A stretch of 64,000 nucleotides of DNA, taken from contig NZ_LN832562.1 of the NCBI RefSeq assembly GCF_900005615.1, positions 620,001 through 684,000 on the forward strand, read 5' to 3'. Shown here piece by piece: positions 8,077 through 17,398 of the stretch; positions within the stretch are counted from its first letter, which is position 1, and the number at the start of each line of letters is the position of its first letter. The notes under the pieces are model-generated. The model searched no databases. It was not told where the DNA came from and worked only from the letters and a program-made list of their open reading frames with translations. The translations under genes and the position numbers were made by a program. The stretch is from Paracoccus aminovorans. Its GTDB lineage: Bacteria > Pseudomonadota > Alphaproteobacteria > Rhodobacterales > Rhodobacteraceae.

Positions 8077-9565
8077 GAGTCCGATCTGAACAACCTCTAC
8101 CACGTTGATTTTGGGTTCTGAATTTGCGGTTTTGTTCGCTTTGAATTGCAGGGTTTCGTATGCTTCCGCGAGAAGCTCTGCAATTTCCGGTCGCCTATGA
8201 AGCCCCATTCCCGCGTCCCTGAACAGGATGACCTGCTCCGTCCACGACTGGTCGATATGATTGATGCGCGCCACGAGCTGGTGAAGCTTGCGGCACTGAT
8301 CGACTGGGAGTTTTTCGAACGGGAATGGGCAACCTTCTTCCCTTCGCATCAGGGGCGTCCGGCGACATCGCCACGCCTGGTCGCCGGGCTGATGTATCTC
8401 CAGCATGCCTTCAAGCTGTCGGACGAGGCGGTCTTGGCCCGGTGGGTCGAGAACCCGTATTACCAGCACTTCACCGGCGAGACATTCTTTCAGCACCACC
8501 CGCCGATCGACCCGTCATCTCTGACCCGCTGGCGCAAGCGCATCGGCGAAGAAGGAGTGGAGTGGCTGCTGACCAAGACGATCGAGGCAGGTCGGGCTTC
8601 TGGCGCCGTTACAGAAAGGAGCCTGAAGCGGGTGGCTGTCGATACAACTGTGATGGAAAAGACCATCGCCCATCCGACGGACGCCCGGCTTTACGAGCGG
8701 GCGCGTGTGCTGCTGGTGGACCTGGCGAAAGAAGCTGGGATCGATCTGCGCCAGAGCTATGCGCGGCTTGCCCCGCGGCTGGCCGTCCAGGTCGGACGCT
8801 ATGCCCATGCCCGGCAGTTCAAGCGCATGCGCAAGGCCCTGCGCCAGCTCAAGGGCTATGTTGGCCGGGTGCGCCGGGACCTGCGCCGCCATTTGCAGGA
8901 CATTCCCGAAGGTGCGCTGCGTGAGAAGGTGCTGGAAGCGCTCTGGCTGGTCGGCTGCCTGCTCGAACAGACCCCGAAGAGCAAGGACAAGATCTATTCC
9001 CTGCACGAGCCCGAGGTCGACTGCATCTCCAAGGGCAAGGCCCGCATCCGTTACGAGTTCGGCACCAAGGTCAGTCTCGCCACCACTCTCGACGGCGGTT
9101 TCGTTGTCGGCGCCCGCAGCTTTCCTGGAAACCCCTACGACGGCCATACCCTGGCGTCAGCACTGGAGCAGGTCGCCATCCTAGCCGACCAGGTGCCGGC
9201 TCTGGTTGTGGTCGACCGCGGCTATCGCGGCCATGGTGTGGAGACCACCAGGGTCCTGATCAGCGGCATGAGGCGCGGCATCAGCCCGCTGTTGGCAAAG
9301 CTCCTCAGGCGCCGAAGTGCCATCGAGCCCGAGATCGGGCACATGCAGTCCGACGGGCGCCTTGCCAGATGCCCGCTGAAGGGCCGCATCGGCGACGCGG
9401 TCTTTGCCATCCTCTGCGCCTGCGGTCAAAACATCCGCCAGATCCTCGCCCATCTCAGGGCTCTTTGGGTCCTGTTACTCCACCTGATTGCGGCGATCAT
9501 CTGGCGCGAAAGGGCCCTTCATAGGAAAGTATTGGCGGCCTGACACGGTTGTTCAGAGCCGACTA
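8077..9565 (+). mobile_element. Intact IS5-superfamily insertion sequence
   Basis: The element is bounded by imperfect 19-bp inverted repeats: GAGTCCGATCTGAACAACC at 8077-8095, and at 9547-9565 the complement of TAGTCGGCTCTGAACAACC, with 16 of 19 positions matching. It carries one full transposase gene. TAA is found just outside or at both ends (8073-8075 and 9564-9566) and may be part of the target duplication; the exact ends are uncertain by a few bases. On its right it abuts an IS110 remnant. It is the only element in the window whose transposase looks intact. Confidence 0.85.
8197..9543 (+). CDS. IS5-superfamily DDE transposase
   Basis: A 448-residue transposase. The N-terminal DUF772-like region runs DWEFFEREWATFFPSHQGRP and continues to FFQHHPPIDPSSLTRWRKRI. 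Catalytic-core signatures follow: AVDTTVMEKTIAHPTDARL (first Asp), VVDRGYRGHGVETTRV (second Asp) and RRRSAIEPEIGHMQSDGRL (Glu region). The start at 8197 (MKPHSRVPEQ) is chosen as the family's usual N-terminus; the frame is open upstream to 8146. No stop or frameshift is visible, so it may still be active. Confidence 0.9.
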   Translation: MKPHSRVPEQDDLLRPRLVDMIDARHELVKLAALIDWEFFEREWATFFPSHQGRPATSPRLVAGLMYLQHAFKLSDEAVLARWVENPYYQHFTGETFFQHHPPIDPSSLTRWRKRIGEEGVEWLLTKTIEAGRASGAVTERSLKRVAVDTTVMEKTIAHPTDARLYERARVLLVDLAKEAGIDLRQSYARLAPRLAVQVGRYAHARQFKRMRKALRQLKGYVGRVRRDLRRHLQDIPEGALREKVLEALWLVGCLLEQTPKSKDKIYSLHEPEVDCISKGKARIRYEFGTKVSLATTLDGGFVVGARSFPGNPYDGHTLASALEQVAILADQVPALVVVDRGYRGHGVETTRVLISGMRRGISPLLAKLLRRRSAIEPEIGHMQSDGRLARCPLKGRIGDAVFAILCACGQNIRQILAHLRALWVLLLHLIAAIIWRERALHRKVLAA

Positions 9566-10130
9566 AAGATCATGCTGTTGAGCACGCTGAGAAGCTTCCT
9601 AGCCGTCGCCGTCAAGGCGGCTTTGACTGGCTTTCTCACGTCCTGCAACTTCTTTCGGAACGATCTAAACTTTGGCGATTGTCGTGACGCATGCGGTGCG
9701 GCGAGACAGAGGAGATCCTCACGGTTGCCCTTCCGCCACCGATGACCCGTTTTCCGTAACGCTGTCTTGTCCACTATATAGAGCAATCGGTCGCGAGGCC
9801 AGCGAGAGCCGCGATCTTTTCGACGATCTGTTGTGCCGATCTCAGGCAACTCGGCCATGAGAGTGGCAGGAACGATTATGCCGACGCGGACACCGACTGC
9901 AACTGATGATCTGCTTCAGTCAGTTCGTGCTAGGACTGGATGATTTCCGCAATCTTTGTCTCGAACTTTTCGATCCGCCGTTCAAGGAGCAGGATCAAGC
10001 TCTTGAGGCCGGACCGAGTTTCGCGGTTTATCGTCCGTGGAAGTCTGGTCACTTCCTGCTTTGGCATCTCAACCAATTGACGGCGCCGGGTAATTTGTGC
10101 CAGAAGCGCCTGCTGCGTCGGTAAGCCAGG
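9566..10130 (-). pseudogene. IS110-family transposase remnant
   Basis: Reading leftwards on the minus strand, pieces of an IS110-type transposase occur in order but in different frames. First is QITRRRQLVEMPKQEVTRL with a coiled region to EKFETKIAEI, then ELPEIG and EKIAALAGLATD, and last APHASRQSPKFRSFRKKL with TATARKLLSVLNSM, which matches the IS110 C-terminus. At least three frameshifts or stops separate the pieces, and the N-terminal DEDD domain is missing. The intact IS5-like element is inserted at its 3' end. Confidence 0.7.
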
Positions 10131-10211
10131 CTGGGTCTGCGGAACTGACCTACTACGGGATCTTTCCTCCGCCGCCGATTAGCATCCTGCCCAATCAGGG
10201 GGCGGACAATA

Positions 10212-10300
10212 AAGCGAACGAAATTCACGGACGAGCAGATCATCGACATCTTGGCCGAGCACGAGGCAGGCGCAAAGTGCGCGGAACCACACGGGATTGC
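10212..10300 (+). pseudogene. IS3-family OrfA fragment
   Basis: About 30 codons starting KRTKFTDEQIIDILAEHEAG and ending CAEPHGI match the helix-turn-helix start of IS3-family OrfA proteins. The frame then runs directly into IS5-type sequence, so the junction is a fusion of two different elements. Confidence 0.65.
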
Positions 10301-10925
10301 GGCAGACAAGCCACAGATGGTCGACAGCACCGCGGGCTGGGCGCATTATCATACTGCGGACGCAGTTTTAGCCAAGGAAACGCCCGATGAACGTTTCGAC
10401 CCGAGAGCGGGGACTCCGAAAGAGCCTCTCGGCCGTTCGAGAGATGGGTTCTCGACCAGGATCCATCTCCGCGTCAACGGCGCTGGCCTCCGATGAGGAC
10501 CGAAATCACGCCGGGGCAGGCTTCAGACGACACCGGCTCCGATCCGGTGATGGCGGCACCCTGCCGCAGCCCGCCGTTCTGGTCGCCGACAGGGGCTATG
10601 ACTCCGGAAAGTTTCGGGAAGATATCGAGAGCCGTAACGCCCTGCCGTTCGTCAGGGAAACAGTCCCCCGGACTGCTTCCTGATCCTCCTCACTCCTGAT
10701 GCGCAAGAACCGGAAGGGGCGCAAGGTTGTGAACATGGCCCCCGCCAACAGGGTCGAGCGCGTTCGCCCGTTGTCTCGAACCGGTGGCGTTTCACGGGCT
10801 CACTCAACAAGCTGAAAACCACCTGGCGTCTGGCAACCCGCTACGACAAAGCCGCAGACAGCTTCCTCGGTTTCGTCGACCTCGCCTGCATCAGGCTGTG
10901 GCTTCGCCATTCGTCAACATGACCT
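10301..10925 (+). pseudogene. IS5-family transposase remnant (central and C-terminal parts)
   Basis: Pieces in several frames match an IS5-type transposase: QMVDSTAGWAHYHTADAV (first catalytic Asp), then LGRSRDGFSTRIHLRVNGAG and MRTEITPGQASDDTG, then VLVADRGYDSGKFREDIESR (second Asp), and FTGSLNKLKTTWRLATRYDK with SFLGFVDLACIRLWLRH at the C-terminus. There are at least two frameshifts and the N-terminal part is lacking. It cannot encode an active enzyme. Confidence 0.75.
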
Positions 10926-10983
10926 GGTGTTTGATCCCACGGTTTGATGGTGTAATCCTTTCGTTGGAATGGAAGGATGCCCT

Positions 10984-12049
10984 ATGGGACAAGTTCGTCA
11001 CGGAAGCGCCACGACCACGCACGCGATCCGAGCTGCAATAATGAGGGCCAGCCCGCCATTGCTCCGAGGGTAGGCCCGAATGATCGCACGCTTCGCTCGC
11101 GCAGTTGAGCCGGGAGTTGGGCATCAACGCGAAGACGGTGGCGAAGTGGCGCAAGCGGACGACCGTCGAGGATATGAAGACGGGGCCGAAGGAGCCACGA
11201 TCCACGACACTGAGCGCGCAGGAATGAGGGCGGGAATGCCACTGGTTCGAATGACCGCCCGAATGCGATGGTTGTGGCGTTCGGGCGCCACACGCCGCTA
11301 CCCTTGGATGACTGTCTCTATGCCCTGCAACCCTCGATACGACACCTGACGCGCTCGGCCTTGCACCGCTGCCTGCAGCGGCATGGAATATCGCGCCTGC
11401 CGGACGTGGAGGGTGACAAGCCGAAGCGGCAGAAGTTCAAGCGTTACCCATGGGGTTCTTTCACATCGACATCGCGGAGGTGCAGACCGCCGAAGGCAAG
11501 CTGTATCTCCTTGTGGCGATTGATAGAACCAGCAAGTTCGCCTGTGTCCGCCTTGTTTAGAAGGCCGGCAAGATGGCTGCAGCCCAGTTCCTGCGCGACC
11601 TCATTGCCGCAGTTCCTTACCGGCTCCATAAGGTGCTGACCGACAATGGCATACAGTTCGCAAACCGGAGTTGTGACACGACGGCCTTCGAGCACATCTT
11701 CGGCCGGGTGTGCCGTGAACATGGCATCGAGCACAGGCTGACGAAGGTAAAGCATCCTTGGACCAACGGCCAGGTCGAGCGGATGAGCCGCACGATCAAG
11801 GAGGGTGAAGCGGATCAGAAAACGATCCGGGGGATCGTTTTCCCGCTGAACGTCAAGCGCTTCCATTACGACAATCACGATCAGTTGCGAACGCACCTCG
11901 ACGACTTCATCGCCGCCTATAACCTCGCTCGTCGGCTCAAGACGCTCAATGGCCTTACACCCTACGAATACATCTGCAAGATCTGGACTTCAGAGCCAGA
12001 CAGAGTCATCGTCAATCCGATCCACCAGATGCCGGGACTGAACAACTAG
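10984..12049 (+). pseudogene. IS481-family transposase, inactivated
   Basis: The start at 10984 (MGQVRHGSATTTHAIRAA) and the end at 12049 (HQMPGLNN) are those of an IS481-type DDE transposase. Between them are frameshifts near 11040-11075, 11220-11260 and 11450, and an in-frame TAG near 11560. Recognisable parts include SALHRCLQRHGISRLPDV, the integrase-core stretch HKVLTDNGIQFANR, and HPWTNGQVERMSRTIKEG. The last uninterrupted stretch is 158 codons from 11573. A related, more decayed copy occurs at about 61010-61258. Confidence 0.8.
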
Positions 12050-12872
12050 GCTCCAGCCTCATTAGCCCTCCAAGCCAGAAGAGGACGGTCGCGGCGAGAG
12101 CAATGGCAGACAAGAACACGATCGGCATCTATCGTAGCATGTTGCGACCCGCCGCCAGTCCTTGAGGCGCCCGAACACAATCTCGATGCGATTGTGTTTC
12201 TTGTCGCGACGCTTGTCGTGTTTGATGGGCTTCTTGCGGTTCTTCCTGCCGGGGATGCAAACCCTTGTCGCTTTGTCTTTCAGTGCTTCTCTGAACCAGG
12301 CGGCGTCATAGCCCCGATCCGCCAGGAGCCAGTCTGCCCTGGGCAAGCTGCTAAGCAATGCGCGCCGGTGTCGTCGCTGACCTGCCCGGCGGTCATGAAG
12401 AAACGGATCGGTCTGCCCTGCGCGTCGGTCACGGCGTGCAATTTGGTGTTCATTCCGCCTTTCCTCCGACCGATCAGGCGTCCACGCCCCCCTTTTTCAA
12501 TCGCAGGCTGGACGCCGTGCGGTGCGCTTTCAGATGGGTCGCATCGATCATGATCGCTGTCTGGTCGGGGCCTCCGAAGCCAGCCCCTCCATCATCCTGG
12601 CGACAACCCCCAACCGGCCACAACGCTTCCAGCGATTGTAGAGTGTCTTCGCCGGACCGTATTCCTTCGGCGCATCACACCAGCGTAACCCATGGCGATT
12701 GACGAAGATTATCCCGCTCAGAACCCGCCTGTCGTCCACGCGTGGGCGACCATGGCTGCGCGGAAAGAAAGTGCCATCTGTTCTTCAGACAGCCAGTTAA
12801 GGTTGCTCATCAAACAGCTCTCCTTACCGAGCCTGAATCATGACATTCGTCTGAAAGCAATAGGTCCTGAGC
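12050..12872 (-). mobile_element. IS5-family element flanked by CTAG duplications, transposase decayed
   Basis: The element lies between two CTAG tetranucleotides, 12046-12049 and 12873-12876, consistent with the YTAR-type target duplications of IS5-family elements. Its ends begin GCTC in inverted orientation. The minus-strand transposase starts MSNLNWLSEEQMAL at 12810 but shifts frame within 20 codons. Recognisable pieces in other frames are VDDRRVLSGIIFVNRHGLRW, KTLYNRWKRCGRLGVVARMM, MNTKLHAVTDAQGRPI, WLLADRGYDAAWFREALKDK and HNRIEIVFGRLKDWRRVATC. The left CTAG holds the stop of the IS481 remnant and the right CTAG holds the stop of the adjacent sugar-binding-protein gene. Confidence 0.8.
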
Positions 12873-13838
12873 CTAGAATGGGCTGTCGGGATAATAGAAC
12901 TTGTTCGCATTTTCCGGCGTGATCAGCTGCGAGCCGATAATGAAACGCCCCGTCATCGGCGCGTTCGACACGAAATGCAGCGCCGTCATCTCGATGGCCG
13001 AAGAAATCAGCGCCGGAGGATAGGTCACGTTCACCGGCAGCTGCTTGTCGCCGTCCATGATGCGCTTGACGATTTCCTTCATGCCCGCACCGCCGACGAC
13101 CCACATCTGGTCCTGACGGTTGGCCGCCGAAATCGCCTCGAGCACGCCGACCGCCATGTCGTCGTCCGCCGCCCAGACCGCATCGATCTGCGGGTATTTC
13201 GACAGATAGTCCTGCATGACGTTGAAGGCGTCGTCGCGGTTCCAGTTGCCGTGCTGCATGTCCAGGATCTCGATCTCGGACCCGTCCAGCGCCTTCTGGA
13301 AGGCCTCGACCCGCTCGTTGTCCAGCGTGGTCGGGATGCCGCGCAGCACGACGATCTTGGCGCCGGGCTTGAGGTTCGCCTTGAAATATTCGCCCGCGAC
13401 CCGGCCGAAGGCGGTGTTGTCGCCGGCGACATACAGATCCTCGATCCCCTCCTGCGACAGGCCACGATCCACCACGGTGACGAACTTGCCCGCGTCCTTC
13501 ACCGCCTTGACCGGCGCGGTCAGCGGCTCGGACTCAAACGGCAGCACGACCAGCGCGTCGATGTCGCGCGTGGCCATCATGTCCTCGATGTCGTTGACCT
13601 GCTTGGCGCTGTCGCCCGAGGTGGACAGCACGAATTCCAGGTTCGGATAGGCCGCGCCCAGCCGCTTGATCGTGTCCTGCGCGTGCCAGTTCAGCCCGCC
13701 CATGAAGCCATGCGTGGCCGAAGGGATGGCGACGCCGATCACCGTCTTCTCGCCCTCCTGCGCCAGCGCCGCGCTGCCCCAGGTCATCGCCAGCAGCCCC
13801 GCCACGGCGGCGCCCTGCATCAGGCTTCTGCGTTTCAT
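12873..13838 (-). CDS. Sugar ABC transporter periplasmic binding protein
   Basis: A 321-residue periplasmic binding protein of the ribose/galactose type (Peripla_BP_4). The signal peptide KRRSLMQGAAVAGLLAMTWG ends near ALAQ. The mature part begins VIGVAIPSATHGFMGGLNWH, with the conserved IDALVVLPFESEPLTAPV and IDAVWAADDDMAVGVLEAI. The ATG at 13838 is preceded by GGGAGGAG; the open frame extends upstream but without support. It is the last gene of a five-gene operon, 19 bp after the permease. Its stop codon TAG lies within the CTAG target duplication of the adjacent IS5 element. The sugar bound is unknown. Confidence 0.9.
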   Translation of the reverse strand: MKRRSLMQGAAVAGLLAMTWGSAALAQEGEKTVIGVAIPSATHGFMGGLNWHAQDTIKRLGAAYPNLEFVLSTSGDSAKQVNDIEDMMATRDIDALVVLPFESEPLTAPVKAVKDAGKFVTVVDRGLSQEGIEDLYVAGDNTAFGRVAGEYFKANLKPGAKIVVLRGIPTTLDNERVEAFQKALDGSEIEILDMQHGNWNRDDAFNVMQDYLSKYPQIDAVWAADDDMAVGVLEAISAANRQDQMWVVGGAGMKEIVKRIMDGDKQLPVNVTYPPALISSAIEMTALHFVSNAPMTGRFIIGSQLITPENANKFYYPDSPF

Positions 13839-13857
13839 GTCTTTCTCCTCCCAGAGG

Positions 13858-14829
13858 TCACCGCTCGCCGGCGGCATGTTTTTCCCGCTGCAACACGACA
13901 GCAAGAACGATGATGACGCCCTGGATCGCCCCGTTCAGATAGGGGCTGACCAGATTCGCCAGATTCAGGATGTTGTCGATCAGCGACAGGATCAGCACGC
14001 CCATCACCGTGCCCCAGACCCGGCCGCGCCCGCCTTTCAGCGCCGTGCCGCCGATGATGACGGCGGCGATGGCCTCAAGCTCCCACAACACCCCGGTCGA
14101 GCCCGAGGCCGAGCCCAGCCGCGGCACGTAAAGCACCACCGCCAGCCCGACCAGCAGGCCCAAGAGGACATAGGTCAAGAGCCGCACCCGGTTCACGTCG
14201 ATGGCGGAATAACGCGCCACCCGGTCGTTCGAGCCGATGGCCTCGACATGGCGGCCGAAACGGGAATGGCGCATCATCCATTCGCCCAGCAGGGCGACCA
14301 GCGCAAAGCAGATGATGGGCCAGGTGATCCAGCCGATGCCGCCGTAATAGACCGGGCGATACAGCGTCCGAAGCGCGTAATCCAGGGACAGCGTGCCGCC
14401 ATCGGCCAGCCAGGTCACCAGGCTGCGAAAGATGCCCATGGTGCCCAGGGTGACGATGAAGGGCTCGATCCGCGCCTTGGTCACCAGCGCGCCGTTCAGG
14501 TATCCGGCCGCCAGCCCGCCCAGCACCGCCACCCCCATGCCGATCAGGATGGTGCCCCAATGCGTGCCCAGGTTTGGCACCAGCACGTTCATGGCGATGA
14601 TGGTGATCCCGGCCAGGAAGGCCGCCATCGAGCCCACGGACAGGTCGAGCCCGCCCGCCGTGATCACGAAGGTCATGCCCACCGCGATCATGCCGATGAA
14701 GGCCGAGCGCGCCAGCACGTTTGTGATGTTCGCCGGCGCCAGGAAGGCGCTGTTCAGGCTGGCCCCCAGCACGACCAGCGCAACCAGCGCGATCAGCGGG
14801 CCCAGAGTGTGGAAGTCGATCTTTCTCAT
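13858..14829 (-). CDS. Sugar ABC transporter permease, RbsC type
   Basis: A 323-residue inner-membrane permease of the ribose/xylose family (BPD_transp_2). Several hydrophobic helices are clear, and the family signature GMTFVITAGGLDLSVGSMAA falls at about residues 51-70. Further blocks are TLGTMGIFRSLVTWLADG and IIGGTALKGGRGRVWGT. The start overlaps the upstream ATPase stop as ATGA, indicating coupling. It should pair with the ATPase and binding protein of this operon to import a monosaccharide or polyol. Confidence 0.93.
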   Translation of the reverse strand: MRKIDFHTLGPLIALVALVVLGASLNSAFLAPANITNVLARSAFIGMIAVGMTFVITAGGLDLSVGSMAAFLAGITIIAMNVLVPNLGTHWGTILIGMGVAVLGGLAAGYLNGALVTKARIEPFIVTLGTMGIFRSLVTWLADGGTLSLDYALRTLYRPVYYGGIGWITWPIICFALVALLGEWMMRHSRFGRHVEAIGSNDRVARYSAIDVNRVRLLTYVLLGLLVGLAVVLYVPRLGSASGSTGVLWELEAIAAVIIGGTALKGGRGRVWGTVMGVLILSLIDNILNLANLVSPYLNGAIQGVIIVLAVVLQREKHAAGER

Positions 14830-16307
14830 GCCACCTCGCTCACGCCCATGGCCAGGCGCACGATATTGTCCTCGGTCAGGGCCGCGCCCTGCAATTCGCC
14901 GGCCAGCCGGCCCTCGCGCATGACCAGCACCCGGTCGGCCAGGCCGATCACCTCGGGCATCTCGCTGGAAATCACGATGACGCTCAGCCCCTGCCCCGCC
15001 AGCTGGCGGATGAAGGCATAGATCTGGCTTTTCGTGCCGACGTCGATGCCGCGCGTCGGCTCGTCGATGATCAGGATGCGCGGATCGGTCAGCATGGTCT
15101 TGGCCAGCAACAGCTTCTGCTGGTTCCCGCCCGACAGCTTGCCCGCCACCATGTCGCGGCGCGGGGCGCGGATGTCGAAATCCTGCGTGGCGCGGTCCAG
15201 CGCCGCCTCTTCGGCGCGGCGGTCGATGCGCCAGCGGCCGAAACGCTCCAGCGCCGCCAGCGTCAGGTTCTCGCGCAGCGGCTTTTCCAAAAGCAGCCCG
15301 GCCTCCTTGCGGTCCTCGGTCAGATAGGCCAGCCCGTTGGCAAAGCCGTCGCCGGCCGAGCGGATGCCGACCGGCCGCCCGTCGATGCGGATCTCGCCGC
15401 TGGCGGGGCGCAGCCCGGCGATGCCCTCGGCCAGTTCGGTGCGGCCCGAGCCGACCAGCCCGGCCAGCCCCAGCACCTCGCCGCGGCGCAGGCTCAGGCT
15501 GACGTCATGCACCCGGCCCGGCACCGACAGGCCGCGGACCTCCAGCGCGATCTCGGCGCCGGGCCGGCCTTTCGGCGGATAGAAATCCTGCAACTCGCGC
15601 CCGACCATGGCCGTGGCCATGCCGTCCTGCGTCAGCTCGCCCCGCAGCGCCCGGCGCACGACGCGGCCGTCGCGCAGGACGGTGATGCGGTCGGCCAGAT
15701 GCGCCACCTCGTCCAGCCGGTGCGAGCAGTAAAGGATTGCCACGCCCTCGGCCCGCAGCCGCTCGATCTGCGCGTAAAGCGCGCCGACCTCGCGATGGGT
15801 CAGGACCGCGCTCGGCTCGTCCATGATCAGCACGCGGGCGTTTCGGGACAGCGCCTTGGCGATCTCGACCATCTGCCGGTCCGGCACCGACAGATCGCCG
15901 ACCAGCGCATCGGGCGAAATCGGGCTGTCGAGGCGTTTCAGCAGCGCCGCCGTCGCCTGCCGCATGGCCGCGTGATCCAGCCGCCAGCCGCCCGGCTCGC
16001 GCCCCAGGAAGACATTGGCGGCCACCGTCAGGTCGCGGGCCAGGTTGAATTCCTGGTGGATGACCACGATGCCCTGCGCCTCGGCCTCGGGGCCGCTGGC
16101 AAAGCGCACCGGCCGGCCGTCCAGCAGCACCTGCCCCGAGGTCGGGTCCAGGAACCCGCCCAGCAGCTTCATGATGGTGGACTTGCCGGCGCCGTTCTCG
16201 CCGATCAACGCATGCACCTCGCCCGGTTCCAGCGCGATGTCGATGCCGTGCAGCACCGTGACCGGGCCGAAGCTCTTGCCGACATTCTCCAGCGCCAGCA
16301 CGCTCAT
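14826..16307 (-). CDS. Sugar ABC transporter ATPase with two nucleotide-binding domains
   Basis: An RbsA/MglA-type double ATPase of about 493 residues. The first half has Walker A GENGAGKSTIMKLLGG, a degenerate signature LSVPDRQMVEIAKALS, and Walker B VLIMDEPSAVLTH. The second half has a degenerate Walker A GLVGSGRTELAEG, signature LSGGNQQKLLLAK and Walker B ILIIDEPTRGIDVG. The start at 16307 (MSVLALENVG) is chosen because it follows GAGGTGG and overlaps the upstream stop as ATGA. It energises uptake through the downstream permease. Confidence 0.94.
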   Translation of the reverse strand: MSVLALENVGKSFGPVTVLHGIDIALEPGEVHALIGENGAGKSTIMKLLGGFLDPTSGQVLLDGRPVRFASGPEAEAQGIVVIHQEFNLARDLTVAANVFLGREPGGWRLDHAAMRQATAALLKRLDSPISPDALVGDLSVPDRQMVEIAKALSRNARVLIMDEPSAVLTHREVGALYAQIERLRAEGVAILYCSHRLDEVAHLADRITVLRDGRVVRRALRGELTQDGMATAMVGRELQDFYPPKGRPGAEIALEVRGLSVPGRVHDVSLSLRRGEVLGLAGLVGSGRTELAEGIAGLRPASGEIRIDGRPVGIRSAGDGFANGLAYLTEDRKEAGLLLEKPLRENLTLAALERFGRWRIDRRAEEAALDRATQDFDIRAPRRDMVAGKLSGGNQQKLLLAKTMLTDPRILIIDEPTRGIDVGTKSQIYAFIRQLAGQGLSVIVISSEMPEVIGLADRVLVMREGRLAGELQGAALTEDNIVRLAMGVSEVA

Positions 16308-17398
16308 GGCGCCACCTCGACCCAAGCGCCACCCTGCGCGGCCGAGGCCTGGGCGGCGGCGATGAACGCCATGCCCGACAGCCCGTCCGCCAGCCCCGGC
16401 ACCCGGTCGACCGGGCCATCATCGCCCCGGATGATCCGCGCGATGTCGCTGTAAAGATTGGCGAACCCCTCCAGATAGCCCTCGGGGTGGCCCGGCGGCG
16501 TGCGCGAGGATGCGCTGCGGTCCTGCGCCCGGGTCAAGATACGGGCCGGCCCGCCTTTTGGCGTCAGGATCAGCCGTTCGCTGTCTTGCAGGCGCCATTC
16601 CAACGCCGCTTCCGAGCCGAAAACCCGCAGCGACAGCCCGTTCTCCTGCCCGACCGCGACCTGGCTGGCCCAAAGCCCGCCCTTGGCCCCCGAGGCATAG
16701 CGCAGTACCACCCGCGCGTCGTCGTCGACCATGCGGCCCGGCACCATGCTGGACAGATCCGCCGAAACCTGCGCCGGCACCGCGCCGGTCACGAAAGCCG
16801 CCAGCTGCCAGGCGTGGGTGCCGATATCGCCCAGAGCCCCCGCCCCGGCGCGGGCCGGATCGGTGCGCCATTCCGCCTGCTTGCCCTGCGCCGCATCGGC
16901 AAGCCAGCCTTGCAGGTATTCCGCCTGCACCAGCCGCAGCTGCCCCAGCGCGCCCTCGGCCACCAGCGCCCGCGCCTCGCGCACCATCGGCAGCGCGCAG
17001 TAGTTATGCGTCAGGAAGAACCGCGCCCGGCTGGCCCGCGCGGCAGCGGCGATCGCTGAGGCCTGCGCGGGCGTCGCCGCCAGCGGCTTGTCGCAGATGA
17101 CATGGATGCCTGCGTTCAGGAATACCACGGCGGGGGCGGCATGCATGTGGTTCGGGGTGACGATGGCCACGGCCTCGGCCCCGTCAGGCCGCGCCGCCTC
17201 GGCCCGCGCCATCTCGGCGAAATCGGCATAGCTGCGGATGCCCAGCTCATCCGCGCTGGCCTGCGCCCGCGCGGGGTCCGAGGACAGCGCCCCGGCGACC
17301 AGTTCGAACTGCCCGTCCATCCGCGTGGCGATGCGGTGGACGCTGCCGATGAAGGCCCCCTGCCCGCCGCCGACCATGCCCAGCCGGACGCGCCTCAT
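16304..17398 (-). CDS. Gfo/Idh/MocA-family NAD(P)-dependent oxidoreductase
   Basis: A 364-residue dehydrogenase probably acting on a sugar or cyclitol. The N-terminus has the Rossmann motif LGMVGGGQGAFIGSVHR; the family blocks AVAIVTPNHMHAAPA and HVICDKPLAATPAQA (with the catalytic-region Lys of the CDKP motif) follow, and GALGDIGTHAWQLA contains the conserved His. The start at 17398 overlaps the upstream stop by ATGA. Sitting between an isomerase/epimerase and a sugar transporter, it probably oxidises the imported sugar; the substrate cannot be read from the sequence. Confidence 0.92.
   Translation of the reverse strand: MRRVRLGMVGGGQGAFIGSVHRIATRMDGQFELVAGALSSDPARAQASADELGIRSYADFAEMARAEAARPDGAEAVAIVTPNHMHAAPAVVFLNAGIHVICDKPLAATPAQASAIAAAARASRARFFLTHNYCALPMVREARALVAEGALGQLRLVQAEYLQGWLADAAQGKQAEWRTDPARAGAGALGDIGTHAWQLAAFVTGAVPAQVSADLSSMVPGRMVDDDARVVLRYASGAKGGLWASQVAVGQENGLSLRVFGSEAALEWRLQDSERLILTPKGGPARILTRAQDRSASSRTPPGHPEGYLEGFANLYSDIARIIRGDDGPVDRVPGLADGLSGMAFIAAAQASAAQGGAWVEVAP

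Noticed and set aside
7902..8093. Minus-strand 63-codon frame left of the intact IS
   Set aside because: It overlaps the end of the DUF1217 gene and the IS end. An alternative minus frame, VNIAVPPHLAEKSRHSG, looks slightly protein-like but is too short and has no match I recognise.
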